Assembly (NCBI RefSeq): GCF_038396675.1
Contig: NC_088922.1
Location: 69,891,001 to 69,955,000, forward strand
Direction: 5' to 3'
DNA length: 64,000 nucleotides
Origin: Hydra vulgaris
Lineage: Eukaryota; Cnidaria; Hydrozoa; Anthoathecata; Hydridae
The notes under the pieces were generated by a model. The model did no database searches and had not been told where the DNA came from. It worked only from the letters and a program-made list of their open reading frames with translations. The position numbers and the translations under genes are program-made. Below, piece by piece: positions 46,056 to 62,138 of the stretch (the stretch's first letter is position 1; each line of letters begins with the position of its first letter).

Positions 46056-49000
46056 AAATATTAACGTTCACAATTCTATTGATTTTATTCAGCGTAAAGA
46101 TCTTAATGTAAACAATACAGATTGTGAGGCATTATGCGTTGAGATAATAAATAAATTAGCTAATAATTTTATAACCAATGTTATTTATAGAACACCACCA
46201 GCTGGTGTTCTATAAATAGCATTGGTTTAAAGTTTAAAAACACTCAAAACTTATCTGCGCATATTCCTAAACACAAAAAATATATTGCAAAAGCATGTTT
46301 ACGTAGTTGGGGATATCAACATTGACTTACTCAACCATGCCTTAAATAGTGAAGCAAAAACCTTTATTGATATTCTTCTCGAATACAACCTTATCCCAAC
46401 TATAAACAAAGCAACAAGAGTAACTAAAAAATCATCGACATTATTAAATAATGTTATAACTAACAATTTTCATAATAGCCGTTTTAAAACTGGTATAATC
46501 AAGACTGATTTAACCGATCATTTTCCTATATTCCTTATTACTGAGAGCGTTACTCTAAATAATGCTACCCACAAATCAACAGTATTCATGAGACAAATCA
46601 ATGAAAGTTCCATATGCCAATTTAAAAATTTATTAAATAACTACGTCGATTGGAATCTTGTACTGCAATCACACGATGTAAATAATGCTTATGATTTATT
46701 TCTAAACCAATTTTCTAAAATGTATGATAAGGCATTTCCTTTAAAAGTGAAAGTAATAAACTCAAAGTCGGTTGTATCCCCATGGATGACCAAAGGCCTA
46801 CTAAAATCATCAAGGAAAAAACAAAAATTGTATGATAAATATTTAAAAAATAAAACTTATAAAAATGAAAATAATTACAAAAATTATAAAAGTTTATTTG
46901 AAAAAACTAAAAAACGATCAAAAGTAAATTACTATGCTAAACTGCTTGAAAAAAACAAAGGAAACCCTCAAAAAACATGGAGTGTTATTAGAGACTTAAT
47001 TGGGAAAAATAAAATTGAAAAAAATAACTTACCGCAAAAACTTATTATTGAAGGAAAAATGATTTATCATAAAGAAGTTATTATTGAGAAATTAAACAAT
47101 TTTTTTCTTGATGTTGGCCCAAACCTAGCAGCGAAAATTCCAGTAGGTCAAAAAAAATTTGATTCATATCTTGCAACAACTGATTTAATTATGGAAGAAC
47201 CGATTTTAACCAAAAGTGAACTACATACTGCTTTTAATAGTCTGAAAAAAAAAAAAAAAAAGTGCAGGTATAGATCAAATTAATGTTAATGTAATTAAAT
47301 CTGTTTTTGATATTATCGAACCCTCATTATTCCATATTTTTAATCTCTCCCTTAAATCAGGTCATATTCCAGATAAACTAAAAATTGCAAAAATAACACC
47401 TATTTTCAAATCTGGCGATGAGACCAATATTTCAAACTACAGACCAATCTCAGTCTTACCCTGCTTTTCTAAACTAATTGAACGCATTATGTACAACAGA
47501 CTTTATAAATATCTATCTGAAATAAGATTTTATATAAAAATCAATACGGTTTTAAAAAAAATCATTCTACTAACCATGCAATAATTGAATTGGTTAAGCA
47601 TATATCAAATGGATTTAATAGTGATTGCTATACAATAGGGTTTTTTATTGATTTATCCAAAGCTTTCGACACAGTAAATCATGAAATTCTTTTGAAAAAA
47701 TTAGAAAACTATGGTGTTAAAAATCAAAGTTTACTTTGGTTTAAATCATACTTAACTAACAGAAAGCAATTTGTACTTAAAGAAACAAAAGACTCAAAAA
47801 ACAACTTAATAACTTGTGGAGTACCCCAAGGTTCTATTTTGGGACCATTATTGTTCTTACTTTATATGAATGACTCATATTTATCATCAAAAGTATTAAA
47901 TACTATCTTATTTGCAGATGACACTAATTTGTTTTATTCTCACAAAGATATTACTGTTCTTTTTAAAATATTTAACGAAGAATTAGATAAGATCAACAAG
48001 TGGTTTATAAGTAACCGACTATCATTAAATGTAGAGAAAACAAAATTTATCCTATTCCATAAACCTAGTAAAGCCGAGAATATTCCTCTTAAACTACCCA
48101 ATCTTTTAATCAATAATAAAATAATTAAAAGGGAATTGATTAAAAACTTTCTGGAAGTGCTCTTAGATGAAAAATTGTCATGGAAATTTCATATTAAATA
48201 TATTGAAGGTAAGATCTCAAAAAATATTGCCATGTTATACCGAACAAAACCTTTTCTTAATAACGAGTCTTTAAAAAATTTATATTTTTCGTTTATACAC
48301 AGTTATCTTTCATACTGTAACATTTCCTGGGGTAGCACTAATCACACTAAACTCAAAAAAATTTATAGTAAACAAAAACATGCTTGCAGGATAGTATTTG
48401 GGGCAAATAGAAAAACACAATGCGAACCTCTCTTACGTCAGCTTGGAGCTTTAAATATTTATAAGCTTAACATTCATCTTAATATTCATCATCATTCATA
48501 ACATTCAAGTAATGTTATTTATGTTTAAAGCAAAACTTAGGTTTTCTCCAGTAACATTTCAATCCTACTTTAATGAAATCTCCCATAAATATCCAACCAA
48601 ATTTTCAGTGAATAACTTTGTGGTTCTCATAAACCTTCTTAAATTAAGTTCGTACCAAATTCAATATCGGGGACCTTTAGTTTGGAAAAAATTTCTTCCA
48701 AGTAAAAAACAAATTTCTTCTTTAGTTAAAAACAAATTTCTTCTTTAGTAAAAAACAAAACTTCGTTTTAAACTGCACTTTGCAAAGTTTTAAGGATGAT
48801 TCAAAACGGTATTTACTGAACATGGAATTCGATATATTAGATTTCAAATACCTTTTTTGAAAACAATTTAAAGGTTTGGACTGAATCGCTTGAAAATAAA
48901 TTAAATCTTTATCACTTTCTTTAGCTTTTATTAAAATGGTTTCTAACCATTAGTATAAAAGATAACGAAAATAAAATTGTCTTTTTCGTTCATATTTTTG

Positions 49001-49418
49001 ATGATATTAAATAATCAGCCCAAATACTTATGTTTACATATATTGCTTTTTTTTTTTTTTTTTTTTTCTTTAATTAAACAACGCTTTTTTTTTTTGTGTT
49101 TTTATAACTTTCATGATTTTCTGTCGTTTTTACTTTTTTATTTTTAAAATTATTCTGCTGGAAGATTGTTAGCAACAAATTATTTTATTGCTGAAGTATT
49201 TGATTTGTTTTTGTTTTTGTATTTATACTGTCTTTTTGTCTTTTATCATTTATTGTGCATGTAAATTTTTGTGTGACGGGGCTCGGTGATAAGACAACCT
49301 GTCTTCTTCTTGCTCCGGCCAGGATTTTTCTTTTATTGTAATTTCTTTTTTGTAATATTTTTTGTAATATTTATCAACGGCAAAATAAATAAATAATAAT
49401 AAAAAAAAAAAAAAAAAA
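46056..49418 (+). pseudogene. LINE-D, nearly complete non-LTR retrotransposon ORF2 with 3' UTR and tail
   Basis: Endonuclease C-terminal part (LCVEIINKLANNFITNVIYR, VVGDINIDLL, TDLTDHFPIFLI), linker (QKTWSVIRDLIGKNK), then reverse transcriptase: KIAKITPIFKSGDETNISNY, IGFFIDLSKAFDTVNHEILL, CGVPQGSILGPLLFLLYMND and the catalytic LFADDTNLFYS, followed by the thumb and a C-terminal QIQYRGPLVWKKFL. The 3' UTR (48750..49400) ends AATAAATAAATAATAATAAA plus poly-A. Breaks: a slipped poly-A run at about 47246..47262, a one-base shift near 47530 and a small insertion near 48495. A hairpin at 46172..46228 sits in the endonuclease. The catalytic residues are intact. The layout and lack of RNase H fit the CR1/jockey group. 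Confidence 0.9.
46172..46228. repeat. inverted duplication in the LINE-D endonuclease
   Basis: AACCAATGTTATTTATAGAA continues to ACACCACCA, then turns back into its near-perfect reverse complement. The coding sense reads NVIYRTPPAG up to the turn. Confidence 0.88.
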
Positions 49419-49989
49419 CTTTATATTTTTTACGTAAAGGTCTAGGTAGATTGACTCCGCCAAAGATTGGCTAGTTGAGAATACACTATTATAAGATTCT
49501 TATCTTTTTAACCGCTCAAAAACCGTTAAAAAGTGTGCAATGAAAGGAGCGTAGGCTTTTTATTGTTAATTGCTGCTTACTTTCAAAGTTTGTATGTTTA
49601 TAGTTGAGAGCTACAAATTAAATGAATTAATTTGTATTTAAAGACAAAGGCGATTCTACGGGAGAAAGGTGTGGAGGGGATGGGATATTATACCCCCAAA
49701 GAAGGCGGTCGTCAAGTTATAGTAGGTTTTTTAAGGAATATAGTTGGCTAGTTGAGTGTTTGACACGTTTGAGTATTTTTTAAGGAATGCCCCACCCCCA
49801 CCCTCCTTTATTTTATTCTTAGAATCGCCGATAATGAGCAAAGTATGAGGAAATTGCTTAAAGCAAGAGAAACCACAATACTTTTGTTTAATTTTATGAC
49901 TTTATGACTTTATAAGGTCTAAAAGCCGAACAACAAAAGATTATGGAATCAAATTTGAAAGTTGTCGATAAATATAAATAAAGTTTAAA
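49419..49989. other. no gene seen
   Basis: AT-rich sequence with a purine-rich patch near 49655..49690 and a CCACCCCCACCC patch near 49790. No family recognised. Confidence 0.4.
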
Positions 49990-50383
<394 letters not shown>

Positions 50384-51016
50384 GCTAATAAAGTTTATGT
50401 TTAAGCTTCTCATCCATTTAATATAATACTATTGTTATCTTAAGCCGGATGTTTTCCAAAAATCACTATGAGAAATTTCAAGAATAAAAAAACAGCCATC
50501 CGTTTTCTAAAAAGAATTGTATTAACTTAAATTGTATTAACTTCTTCTCGTCCTTTATTATTTTAGATTTGCAATTAAATCACTTTTTACTCTAGTTGTT
50601 TAAATATATAAGAATATTTTTAATTAAGTTAGATGAATCGGAAACGGGTTTATTGTTGCTGCTTTTTTATTGGTTCATTTTAGGCTTGACGTTAAAGGCT
50701 TGACGGAATAACACAACGGTAGCGGTAGAGTGTCAAGGAAAGTGTTACGAATGATTAAATAAAAAAAACTAGAAAATATTAACAAAATGCCAGTTTTTTT
50801 ATAAATTGTTTTCAGTAATAAAAAAGGAGAAAATACTTAGGACAAATAGTAGAGTTTTTTAAAGTAAAATAATTACAATATATCTTTGAAAAAAATCTTA
50901 AAACGTTCGAATATGTATAAAACGTTCGAAATATTTATAATATGAAGAGAATTATAGTAATGGATTTTTATTATGGAATATAGTTTTTTTTTTCTGCAAA
51001 TTGTAAATACGTTGCA

Positions 51017-53180
<2,164 letters not shown>

Positions 53181-53193
53181 CAAAATATCAAAC

Positions 53194-53232
53194 TTGTATT
53201 TTACATTGATATACAATCAATGTAAAATACAA
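53194..53232. repeat. 17-bp-arm perfect hairpin
   Basis: TTGTATTTTACATTGAT, 5 bp, then its exact reverse complement. Confidence 0.9.
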
Positions 53233-53607
53233 CGATGTTTAAACGTTCAAAAAACAATATTCGATATTTAATACGATATTCATTACAAAAAAGTTATTTT
53301 TAAAAAACAATGGAATTTTCAATATAGTGGCAATAATAACGTCATGATATTAGGTTAAACATAAAAATTACACGCCGCTTGCAATCAAGACAATAAACAT
53401 TTTAATCTTTCTTTGTTTAGCAACAAACAACTTTTAAGCAAAAAAAGTTTGGCTCAAAAAAAGTATTTTAATATAGACTCATAACAGTCGCTTCATCGAT
53501 AACCGCCTTTTACCATAATTCAAATCAATCAATAAGCGCGTGTGATAATTGTAACGGATATTTTTTCAATCGTTAAAAAGTTATTTGACTTTTTTAACTG
53601 AGATAAC

Positions 53608-53646
53608 TTTCTTTGGCATCCATTGCAATGGATGCCTAGAAAGTTA
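53608..53646. repeat. hairpin
   Basis: AACTTTCTTTGGCATCCATT and its near-perfect complement meet almost without spacer, just left of the palindromic MITE. Confidence 0.85.
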
Positions 53647-53654
53647 TTTAATTA

Positions 53655-54065
53655 AAAATTTGTCTTATATTGATTATCCTCATATTGATAGTATTCACTT
53701 GCTAATACAATCGATGTATTAACATGCTTAAAAATACCTCAACTATTATTACTACGATTGTAATTATAGTAAAAAGAAATTTGCAAATATTCTTATTTTT
53801 TATTAATTTTTTTTTTATTTTTTATAAAATATTATTTTTTTATTATTTATTATTTGTTAAAATTTTTTCTTTTTTATTAATTGTTTAAAAAATTATCGAA
53901 TTTTGCACTAATGCTTTGGTGCAAAATTTGATAATTTTTTAAATTATAAATACAATCACAATAATAATAGTTGTGGTATTTTTAAGCATCTTAATACAAT
54001 CCATTGATTGTATTAACAAGTGAATACTATTAATAAAGGATAATCAATATAAAACTTATTCGTAT
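53655..54065. mobile_element. palindromic MITE
   Basis: The left half (ATATTGATTATCCTCATATT, TAGTATTCACTTGCTAATAC, GCTTAAAAATACCTCAACTA) and the reverse complement of the right half match block by block over about 115 bp. The loop of about 170 bp contains its own hairpin (53893..53945, arms around TTTTGCACTAATG). No coding frame is present. Confidence 0.82.
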
Positions 54066-54540
54066 AAAAAAATTATTTTAATTTTTTATTTTTTTGACAT
54101 ATTCCATTTATAATGATGCATTTTTAGTGCTTTTCCATAAAAAAACATTTAAAATGTTCAATGTTTTTATCATTTTAATCATTCTCTTGTTAAAGCTAAT
54201 CATCAAATCATGGGTCAAAGTTTGAAAAGAAAAAAAAAAGATACATGGTTTAACGGACTGGGTGATTTGATATAAATCAATTGCGTCAAATTAACGTAAA
54301 ATTCTTAAGTTATATGTCAAGCAAACAACTTCCTCATTTTTGTGAATAAATTTAAATTTAAATTGTAAGCATAACAAATTTTGAATTATGTTTCAAATTA
54401 CTGGATTAGTTTTAAACTAATTTTTTTTTTTAATATTTTTTGAATTCTTTTGCCGTCACAAATGAGTTGAGGGGAAACGTACAATTTTTTAGGACTCACG
54501 AGCACAGTGTTTGTTAGAATAATATTTTATTGAATTTTTT

Positions 54541-54787
54541 TAGGGTTATGCGACCAATAACGGGTGACACAACCAAGGGTTACGCGACCAATAACGGGTG
54601 ACACAACCAATATAGAGTGAAGTACCCAAAATACGGTACACGTATATAAATAAAGGGCGATTCAATTAAGACAGGATTACGCAAAACAAAAAGGGTCACA
54701 CAATTAAAAGAGGGTGTCACAGCCAAAAGAGGGTGACACAACCAAAAGAGGGTTACACTACCAAAAACAGGGCTAATCAACCAAAAG
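54541..54787. repeat. degenerate ~18-bp tandem repeat
   Basis: A dozen or so diverged copies of a unit like GGGTGACACAACCAAAAGA. The first two copies are embedded in a 34-36 bp direct duplication (54542..54609). An open - strand frame here is repeat-derived. Confidence 0.88.
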
Positions 54788-55078
54788 TACTTTAGATATT
54801 GTTATTAGTTTTGTTTTTGATTGATTTATTATTTTATTTCAAATTACAAAGTCACTAAAGGTCCCTTAAAAGTCCCTTAATCTTTAAATTTTATTAATTA
54901 AAGCTGGTCAACCAATCAAGAAAAAAGCTCCATCGCTAGAAGTGGCATCCAAACAAAAAACAAAGCTCGACCGCCAAAAAATAGATCTACAAAATAATTT
55001 GCGTTTTATTTCAGATTTGTAATTTCCGTATTACAAATTTTAACGTCTTTTAACTTTTTGTTTTTAACTTTTATCATA

Positions 55079-55216
55079 ATTTCTACAAATCAAAACCGTC
55101 GGTGCTTTCTACAAATCAAAACCGTCGGTGCTTTCTACAATGTAATCTAAAATCGTCGGTGCTTTCTACAGTGTAATCTAAAATCGGCGGTGCTTTCTAC
55201 AGTGCAATCTAACATC
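55079..55216. repeat. tandem repeat with CCGTCGGTGCTTTCTACA units
   Basis: Four to five copies of a 28-34 bp unit (TTTCTACAAATCAAAACCGT followed by CGGTGC). Later copies carry a TGTAATCTAAAAT variant. Confidence 0.9.
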
Positions 55217-56006
55217 AACTTTTTCTACAATGCTATAATCGGACTTATTTATAGTGAAAACCTAATGTCGACTTTATTTACACTTCAACGGCAAAAACTG
55301 AAACATTAGTTAAAATAAGTACCTCTATTTTTTTTTTTTTAAAATTCGAGATAGACATATTAAATTATATTATTCTAGTAATTTGATTAATAGTAAATAA
55401 GTCTTTTTATTTATAGTACATAAATTTATTCCAGTTCTCTAGAGCATATCGTGATCCTTCACTATTTAATTCCTAAAAATACCTCAATAACTCTAAAAAT
55501 GTAAGTTCTTTAAATCTAAACTCAAAAAAAAAAACTTATACAAATGAGAACGTATATTTGTTATTTTTATCTTATGCTTTTTAACATGATTGAATATATT
55601 CAAAAATATAACAACTCATGAATCAAAAACATAAAAATTGCTTCATGAAATTATTAATAAAGGCTATCGGTAACTAGACTATACACGGTTTTCCATGACT
55701 ACAAAAAATAAAAACATAATGAAAATAAAAAAATGAAAAACTTTTTTTTTTTTTTTTGCAATACAAATATTTATATGGCGCCATCCATAAAAAATGTTAG
55801 TAAATAAAAGGGAGGGGGTGGGAAGGGGTGCTAAAAAGTTTGACAATAATTGACAATGGGAAAAGAGGTGTATTATTTTATATGTATGTATATATACATA
55901 TATATAAAATAAATATAAACTTTTAAATAAAAGCGTATTTTTTACGATTGTAAGTTTCGTGGTAACAGTAAAAGTTTGTTTTTCTTATGAAAATATAATT
56001 TATATT
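55217..56006. other. no gene seen
   Basis: AT-rich DNA. A G-rich patch at 55775..55835 (GGCGCCATCCATAAAAAATG, then GGGAGGGGGTGGG) resembles a MITE terminus of the GGGGTCATCCA type, but no partner was found. Confidence 0.35.
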
Positions 56007-56039
56007 AACCAATAGACTGACTACGTCAGTCTATTGGTT
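56007..56039. repeat. 15-bp-arm perfect hairpin
   Basis: AACCAATAGACTGAC, TAC, then its exact reverse complement. Confidence 0.9.
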
Positions 56040-56234
56040 TGTTGAAACTTGTTCTCGTGATGACATTTGGATATTAACCCGCCTTTTAATTTTATAACTC
56101 TTGCATTTTTGTACAACTAAACTATTTGTTTTTCGTATAAATACTGTCCACATGATCGGCATTTTCTTGTAATGCATTATGGCATGAAGCATGAAAACTA
56201 TATTCGTAAAAAATGTAGTAAAAAATTTTTATTT

Positions 56235-57510
<1,276 letters not shown>

Positions 57511-58110
57511 AGATGGCGTCAATCCAGAAAAGTACTATGGAAGATCAAGAAATACTACTCCAAAAACCCAAAACATGAAACGTTTTTTTATTGTGAAGGA
57601 TATAATGATGTCAAGCTGACAAATTCCTACTTAACTGCCTAATTGTGTGAATGTTAGTGCCCTCACAGATGAACGTCTATTGAAAGACATTTTTTTTTTT
57701 TAATTTATTAATTATTTTGGTACTACAAGAAGTCTTAACACTTCTTGGAGCAGAACACCACGGACTAGCATTTAACCAAGGAATTCTACACACAGACCAA
57801 TACACCACGGCTGCGTGATTTTATCCTTGATCGTATCAGTCGCATTTAAATCTTTCTCACAATAATATTTGTGATAGTTTTAAATTTTGCAGAAAACACA
57901 ATGATTTGATTGTTAAAATGTAGCGACTTGTTATGTTCTTAGACGAAGCGCAAGTTAGGCAGTTTGCTGCGCATAATGTCAACGTTCTCCGGCTACGAAA
58001 CTCACACATTATTAACCGACATGCATCTTCTATTAAACCATATCCAACAATTATGATTTGAAGTGCAACCAATTTCCGTGGGGTAAAAAAGGAGCTTTAT
58101 GGGAGTCATA
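57511..58110. other. unclassified element remnants
   Basis: A + strand frame at about 57925..58070 reads LDEAQVRQFAAHNVNVLRLR then NSHIINRHASSIKPYP and looks coding, but has no recognised family. The patch at 57720..57840 (GAAGTCTTAACACTTCTTGG, CACCACGGACTAGC) is GC-richer and probably element-derived. Confidence 0.3.
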
Positions 58111-58322
58111 ATTGAGACCAAAATTATTATTTCTAGAACTACATTATGTTTTAAAAAATCTTTGTTGTCACCTTTTTTACTTTACAGTTATTATTTTTAT
58201 TGCTTCTTTAAATTTATTTTCTAAGCAACCATTTTTTTTTGTGAGCAATAAAATCTCCATGTAGCTTAGTTTTTTTTTAATGAAGTTCTAAATTTTACTT
58301 TTTACTTTTTTTTGTGTAGAAT

Positions 58323-58612
58323 TTTTACAGGATACATGTTTACAGGATACATGTTTACAGGATACATGTTTACAGGATACATGTTTACAGGATACATGTT
58401 TACAGGATACATGTTTACAGGATACATGTTTACAGGATACATGTTTACAGGATACATGTTTACAGGATACATGTTTACAGGATACATGTTTACAGGATAC
58501 ATGTTTACAGGATACATGTTTACAGGATACATGTTTACAGGATACATGTTTACAGGATACATGTTTACAGGATACATGTTTACAGGATACATGTTTACAG
58601 GATACATGTTTT
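58323..58612. repeat. 15-bp minisatellite (TTTACAGGATACATG)n
   Basis: About 19 copies with no visible variation. Because the unit is five codons long and lacks stops in several frames, it creates long artificial frames on both strands (pentapeptides MYPVN, HVSCK, TGYMF). Confidence 0.97.
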
Positions 58613-58815
58613 AAGTGCTTTTTTTTAAAGGCATTATTTTTTATCATTGTGTTCAAAATTTACAACTATCACATAATACATGTTTTTATTATTGCATTTT
58701 TTTTGGAAAATGTATTATTTTGCTATAAGTGCTTCTTTTAAAGGTATCATTTTGTATCACTGCGTTCAAAATTTACGACTCTAACATGATATATGTTTTT
58801 ATTATTGCTTTTTTT
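58613..58815. repeat. ~115-bp tandem duplication
   Basis: AAGTGCTTTTTTTTAAAGGC and what follows (TTCAAAATTTAC, ATGTTTTTATTATTGC) recurs from about 58728 with substitutions. It lies directly after the 15 bp minisatellite. Confidence 0.85.
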
Positions 58816-60330
58816 TGAAAAAGATGACCAAAGCTGCATATATGCAAAGAAGTTATTTATTAATTAGGTATTAGTACATCATATAAACAGGTATAAACAG
58901 TCAAGACTATGCTGATATTTCAATAAATATGTTGTAAAAATGTGGTATGTTTTGTACATTGTTGTAAAGTACATAATGTTGCTATGAACACATAATATAA
59001 ATTTGACACTAAGGGGTTGTCTATAATTTATGCAACAAAATATTTAATTAATAAATAAAACAAAGGAAATCACAAGTTTTTCTTTGCAGAACCTTTTTTA
59101 ATTAAAGCAAGTGTTTTAGTGGATAAAAATTGCCGCAAAATGATAGTGCAAATAAAAATAGTGCAAATGATCTACTTTTACTTTTTAAATGAGTGTATTT
59201 TAAAACATTGTGCACATGTTAAGTACATGTTGTTATGTACACTGATTATTCAGCATATAAATGTACAGTTGGCATATATAATATTATATAAATGTTTTAC
59301 ATCGAGTGAAAACAAGGCTGCAGTAATAACTAATATAAGTTGTAATTTTGCCATTTTTTTTTTTAAATTTTGATGTTTACAGTTGGCGCCAGTTTCTTTT
59401 ACAAAAACACGTTTTCTCTCATTTCTTACAAAATAATAAAAAAAACAAATTCTATGCATATGCTAGAGCTGTAATAGGATTTAAATATTGACTATAAGTT
59501 TTTACAACTTTTTAAAAAAAGTTTTACTGCCGCTAGAGGACTTTTTTTTTTTTAACGAAAAAACACTACTTTTATTGAGCATAAATAGTAGGTTTTATTT
59601 AAAATAAATTAATTTTAATTAATTTATTTTAAATAAAACTTTAATTAATGTATATTTTATAATTACCGTGGTGTTGTACGTGATGTCACCGTTATAATGG
59701 ATGAAAACTATTAATAATGCTAGTTTAAAGACATTTTTATTAACAATAAAAATGTTATATACCCAACATTCTGTGACTAATTATTACAGCACTGATTATT
59801 AATATTACATTAAAGTATGTAAAATGGAACTATAAATGTAACCTTATAATTGTTATGTCATCAATCACGTCAATTTATTCAGTATTTACCAAAACGTCTA
59901 ACAATATTATTTACCACAACTGCTTTTTTGCGAATGATCAGGTCATTTTTTTACTAAATATTTGGATAAATAGCAACAACAACAATAACAACAACAACAA
60001 CAAAATAGCACAGCTTATAATCTATTATTTCCGATATATTTTGCCATTTATGAACAAAATATACTGAAGTAAAAAAAAAATTTAATGGCAAAATTATCTC
60101 CTACTGCAGTAACAAGGAGAGAGATAACAGAGAGATAGAGCAGGATTTTCTAAACAACCAGAGATTTATGCGGATTATGTATATGAAACATCTCGTTGTT
60201 AAAACTATATCGAGGCTACCGCGCAAAAAAAACCAGAAGAAAAAGTCCTTTACTGCCTATACCCCCCATCGACACGGTCTTGTACTATTACAATCGTTGA
60301 AGCTCAAGCAATATCATTGCTTGATCAGCA
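58816..60330. other. no gene seen; one perfect AT hairpin
   Basis: AT-rich. A hairpin with 20 bp arms (TTTTATTTAAAATAAATTAA) occupies 59593..59638. A short (AAC)n-like tract lies at 59974..60003. Frames here are short and low-complexity. Confidence 0.5.
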
Positions 60331-60331
60331 C

Positions 60332-60400
60332 ACAGGTGCTGGCTCAGACATAGGTGCTGGCTCAGACACAGGTATTGGGTCAGACACTGATCAGAGGTGC
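60332..60400. repeat. 18-bp tandem repeat
   Basis: Three to four copies of CAGGTGCTGGCTCAGACA with decay at the right end. Confidence 0.85.
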
Positions 60401-60839
60401 TGATTATTTAGATAAAGCGAAAGACGCAAACGAAAATGGAAAAGAATAAAGCGATAAGATAAGAGATATATTAAGAGATAAAGCTTAACAAATAAGATTA
60501 TCATTACTCTCTTTATCACAAGCCTGCGACAGGTGTTTCAAGCAGAGGTGCTGCATTTATAGGATGTACAGTGTTGGAAGAAATAAATATAGTTTCAAAA
60601 GGAGACCAATCTAAAGTTGTTGATAAAGTATAAGATATAATAAGATTCAAAGGGAGAAAAAAACGTACTTAAAATGCAACGAAGGATCACAAAAATTTTC
60701 AAATGTTTGTGATTATCGCTCACATCTTAGATGAAAATCTGATAAAATTTTTGTAAAATGTCTTGCACGAAAAAAAAATCTTGCAATTTTGCATCACATT
60801 GCAGATGTGCAACATTTTTTAAACAAGTAGAAAGATACA

Positions 60840-60868
60840 TCTCGGTAGCAATAAACTTGCTACCGAGA
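60840..60868. repeat. 12-bp-arm perfect hairpin
   Basis: TCTCGGTAGCAA, 5 bp, TTGCTACCGAGA. The surroundings look like decayed coding sequence without a recognised family. Confidence 0.85.
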
Positions 60869-60929
60869 CCTCAGATCAGATTTGCGGTTTGGTTAGTAGA
60901 GATGGATTCGTACAAGACTTGCAATGCAA

Positions 60930-61181
<252 letters not shown>

Positions 61182-61273
61182 GTAAGTGTATATACATGAA
61201 TAAAGAAAATATCTTTATATTGTCATGTATAACATTGTATACTTAAAAAAATGCTCAATAGATAAACTAGAGC

Positions 61274-61414
61274 TATATAGTATATATGTTACTGTTACCC
61301 GCAGTACCAGGAATTAGCTAAATGTTAATGTTTATAAAATAAAATTAAGTTAAATTATATTATAAACATTAGCATTTAGCTAATTCCTGGTGCTACGGGA
61401 AACAGTAACATATA

Positions 61415-61421
<7 letters not shown>
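61274..61421. repeat. ~60-bp-arm inverted repeat
   Basis: TATAGTATATATGTTACTGT, then CAGGAATTAGCTAAATG on the left, is matched by CATTTAGCTAATTCCTGG and ACAGTAACATATATACTATA on the right. The spacer is about 25 bp. It lies between the two TA/GC-block units. Confidence 0.9.

Positions 61422-62138
<717 letters not shown>

Noticed and set aside
58288..58656. 122-codon and 100-codon frames with pentapeptide repeats
   Set aside because: Produced by the 15 bp minisatellite; no start context, conservation or flanking coding sequence.
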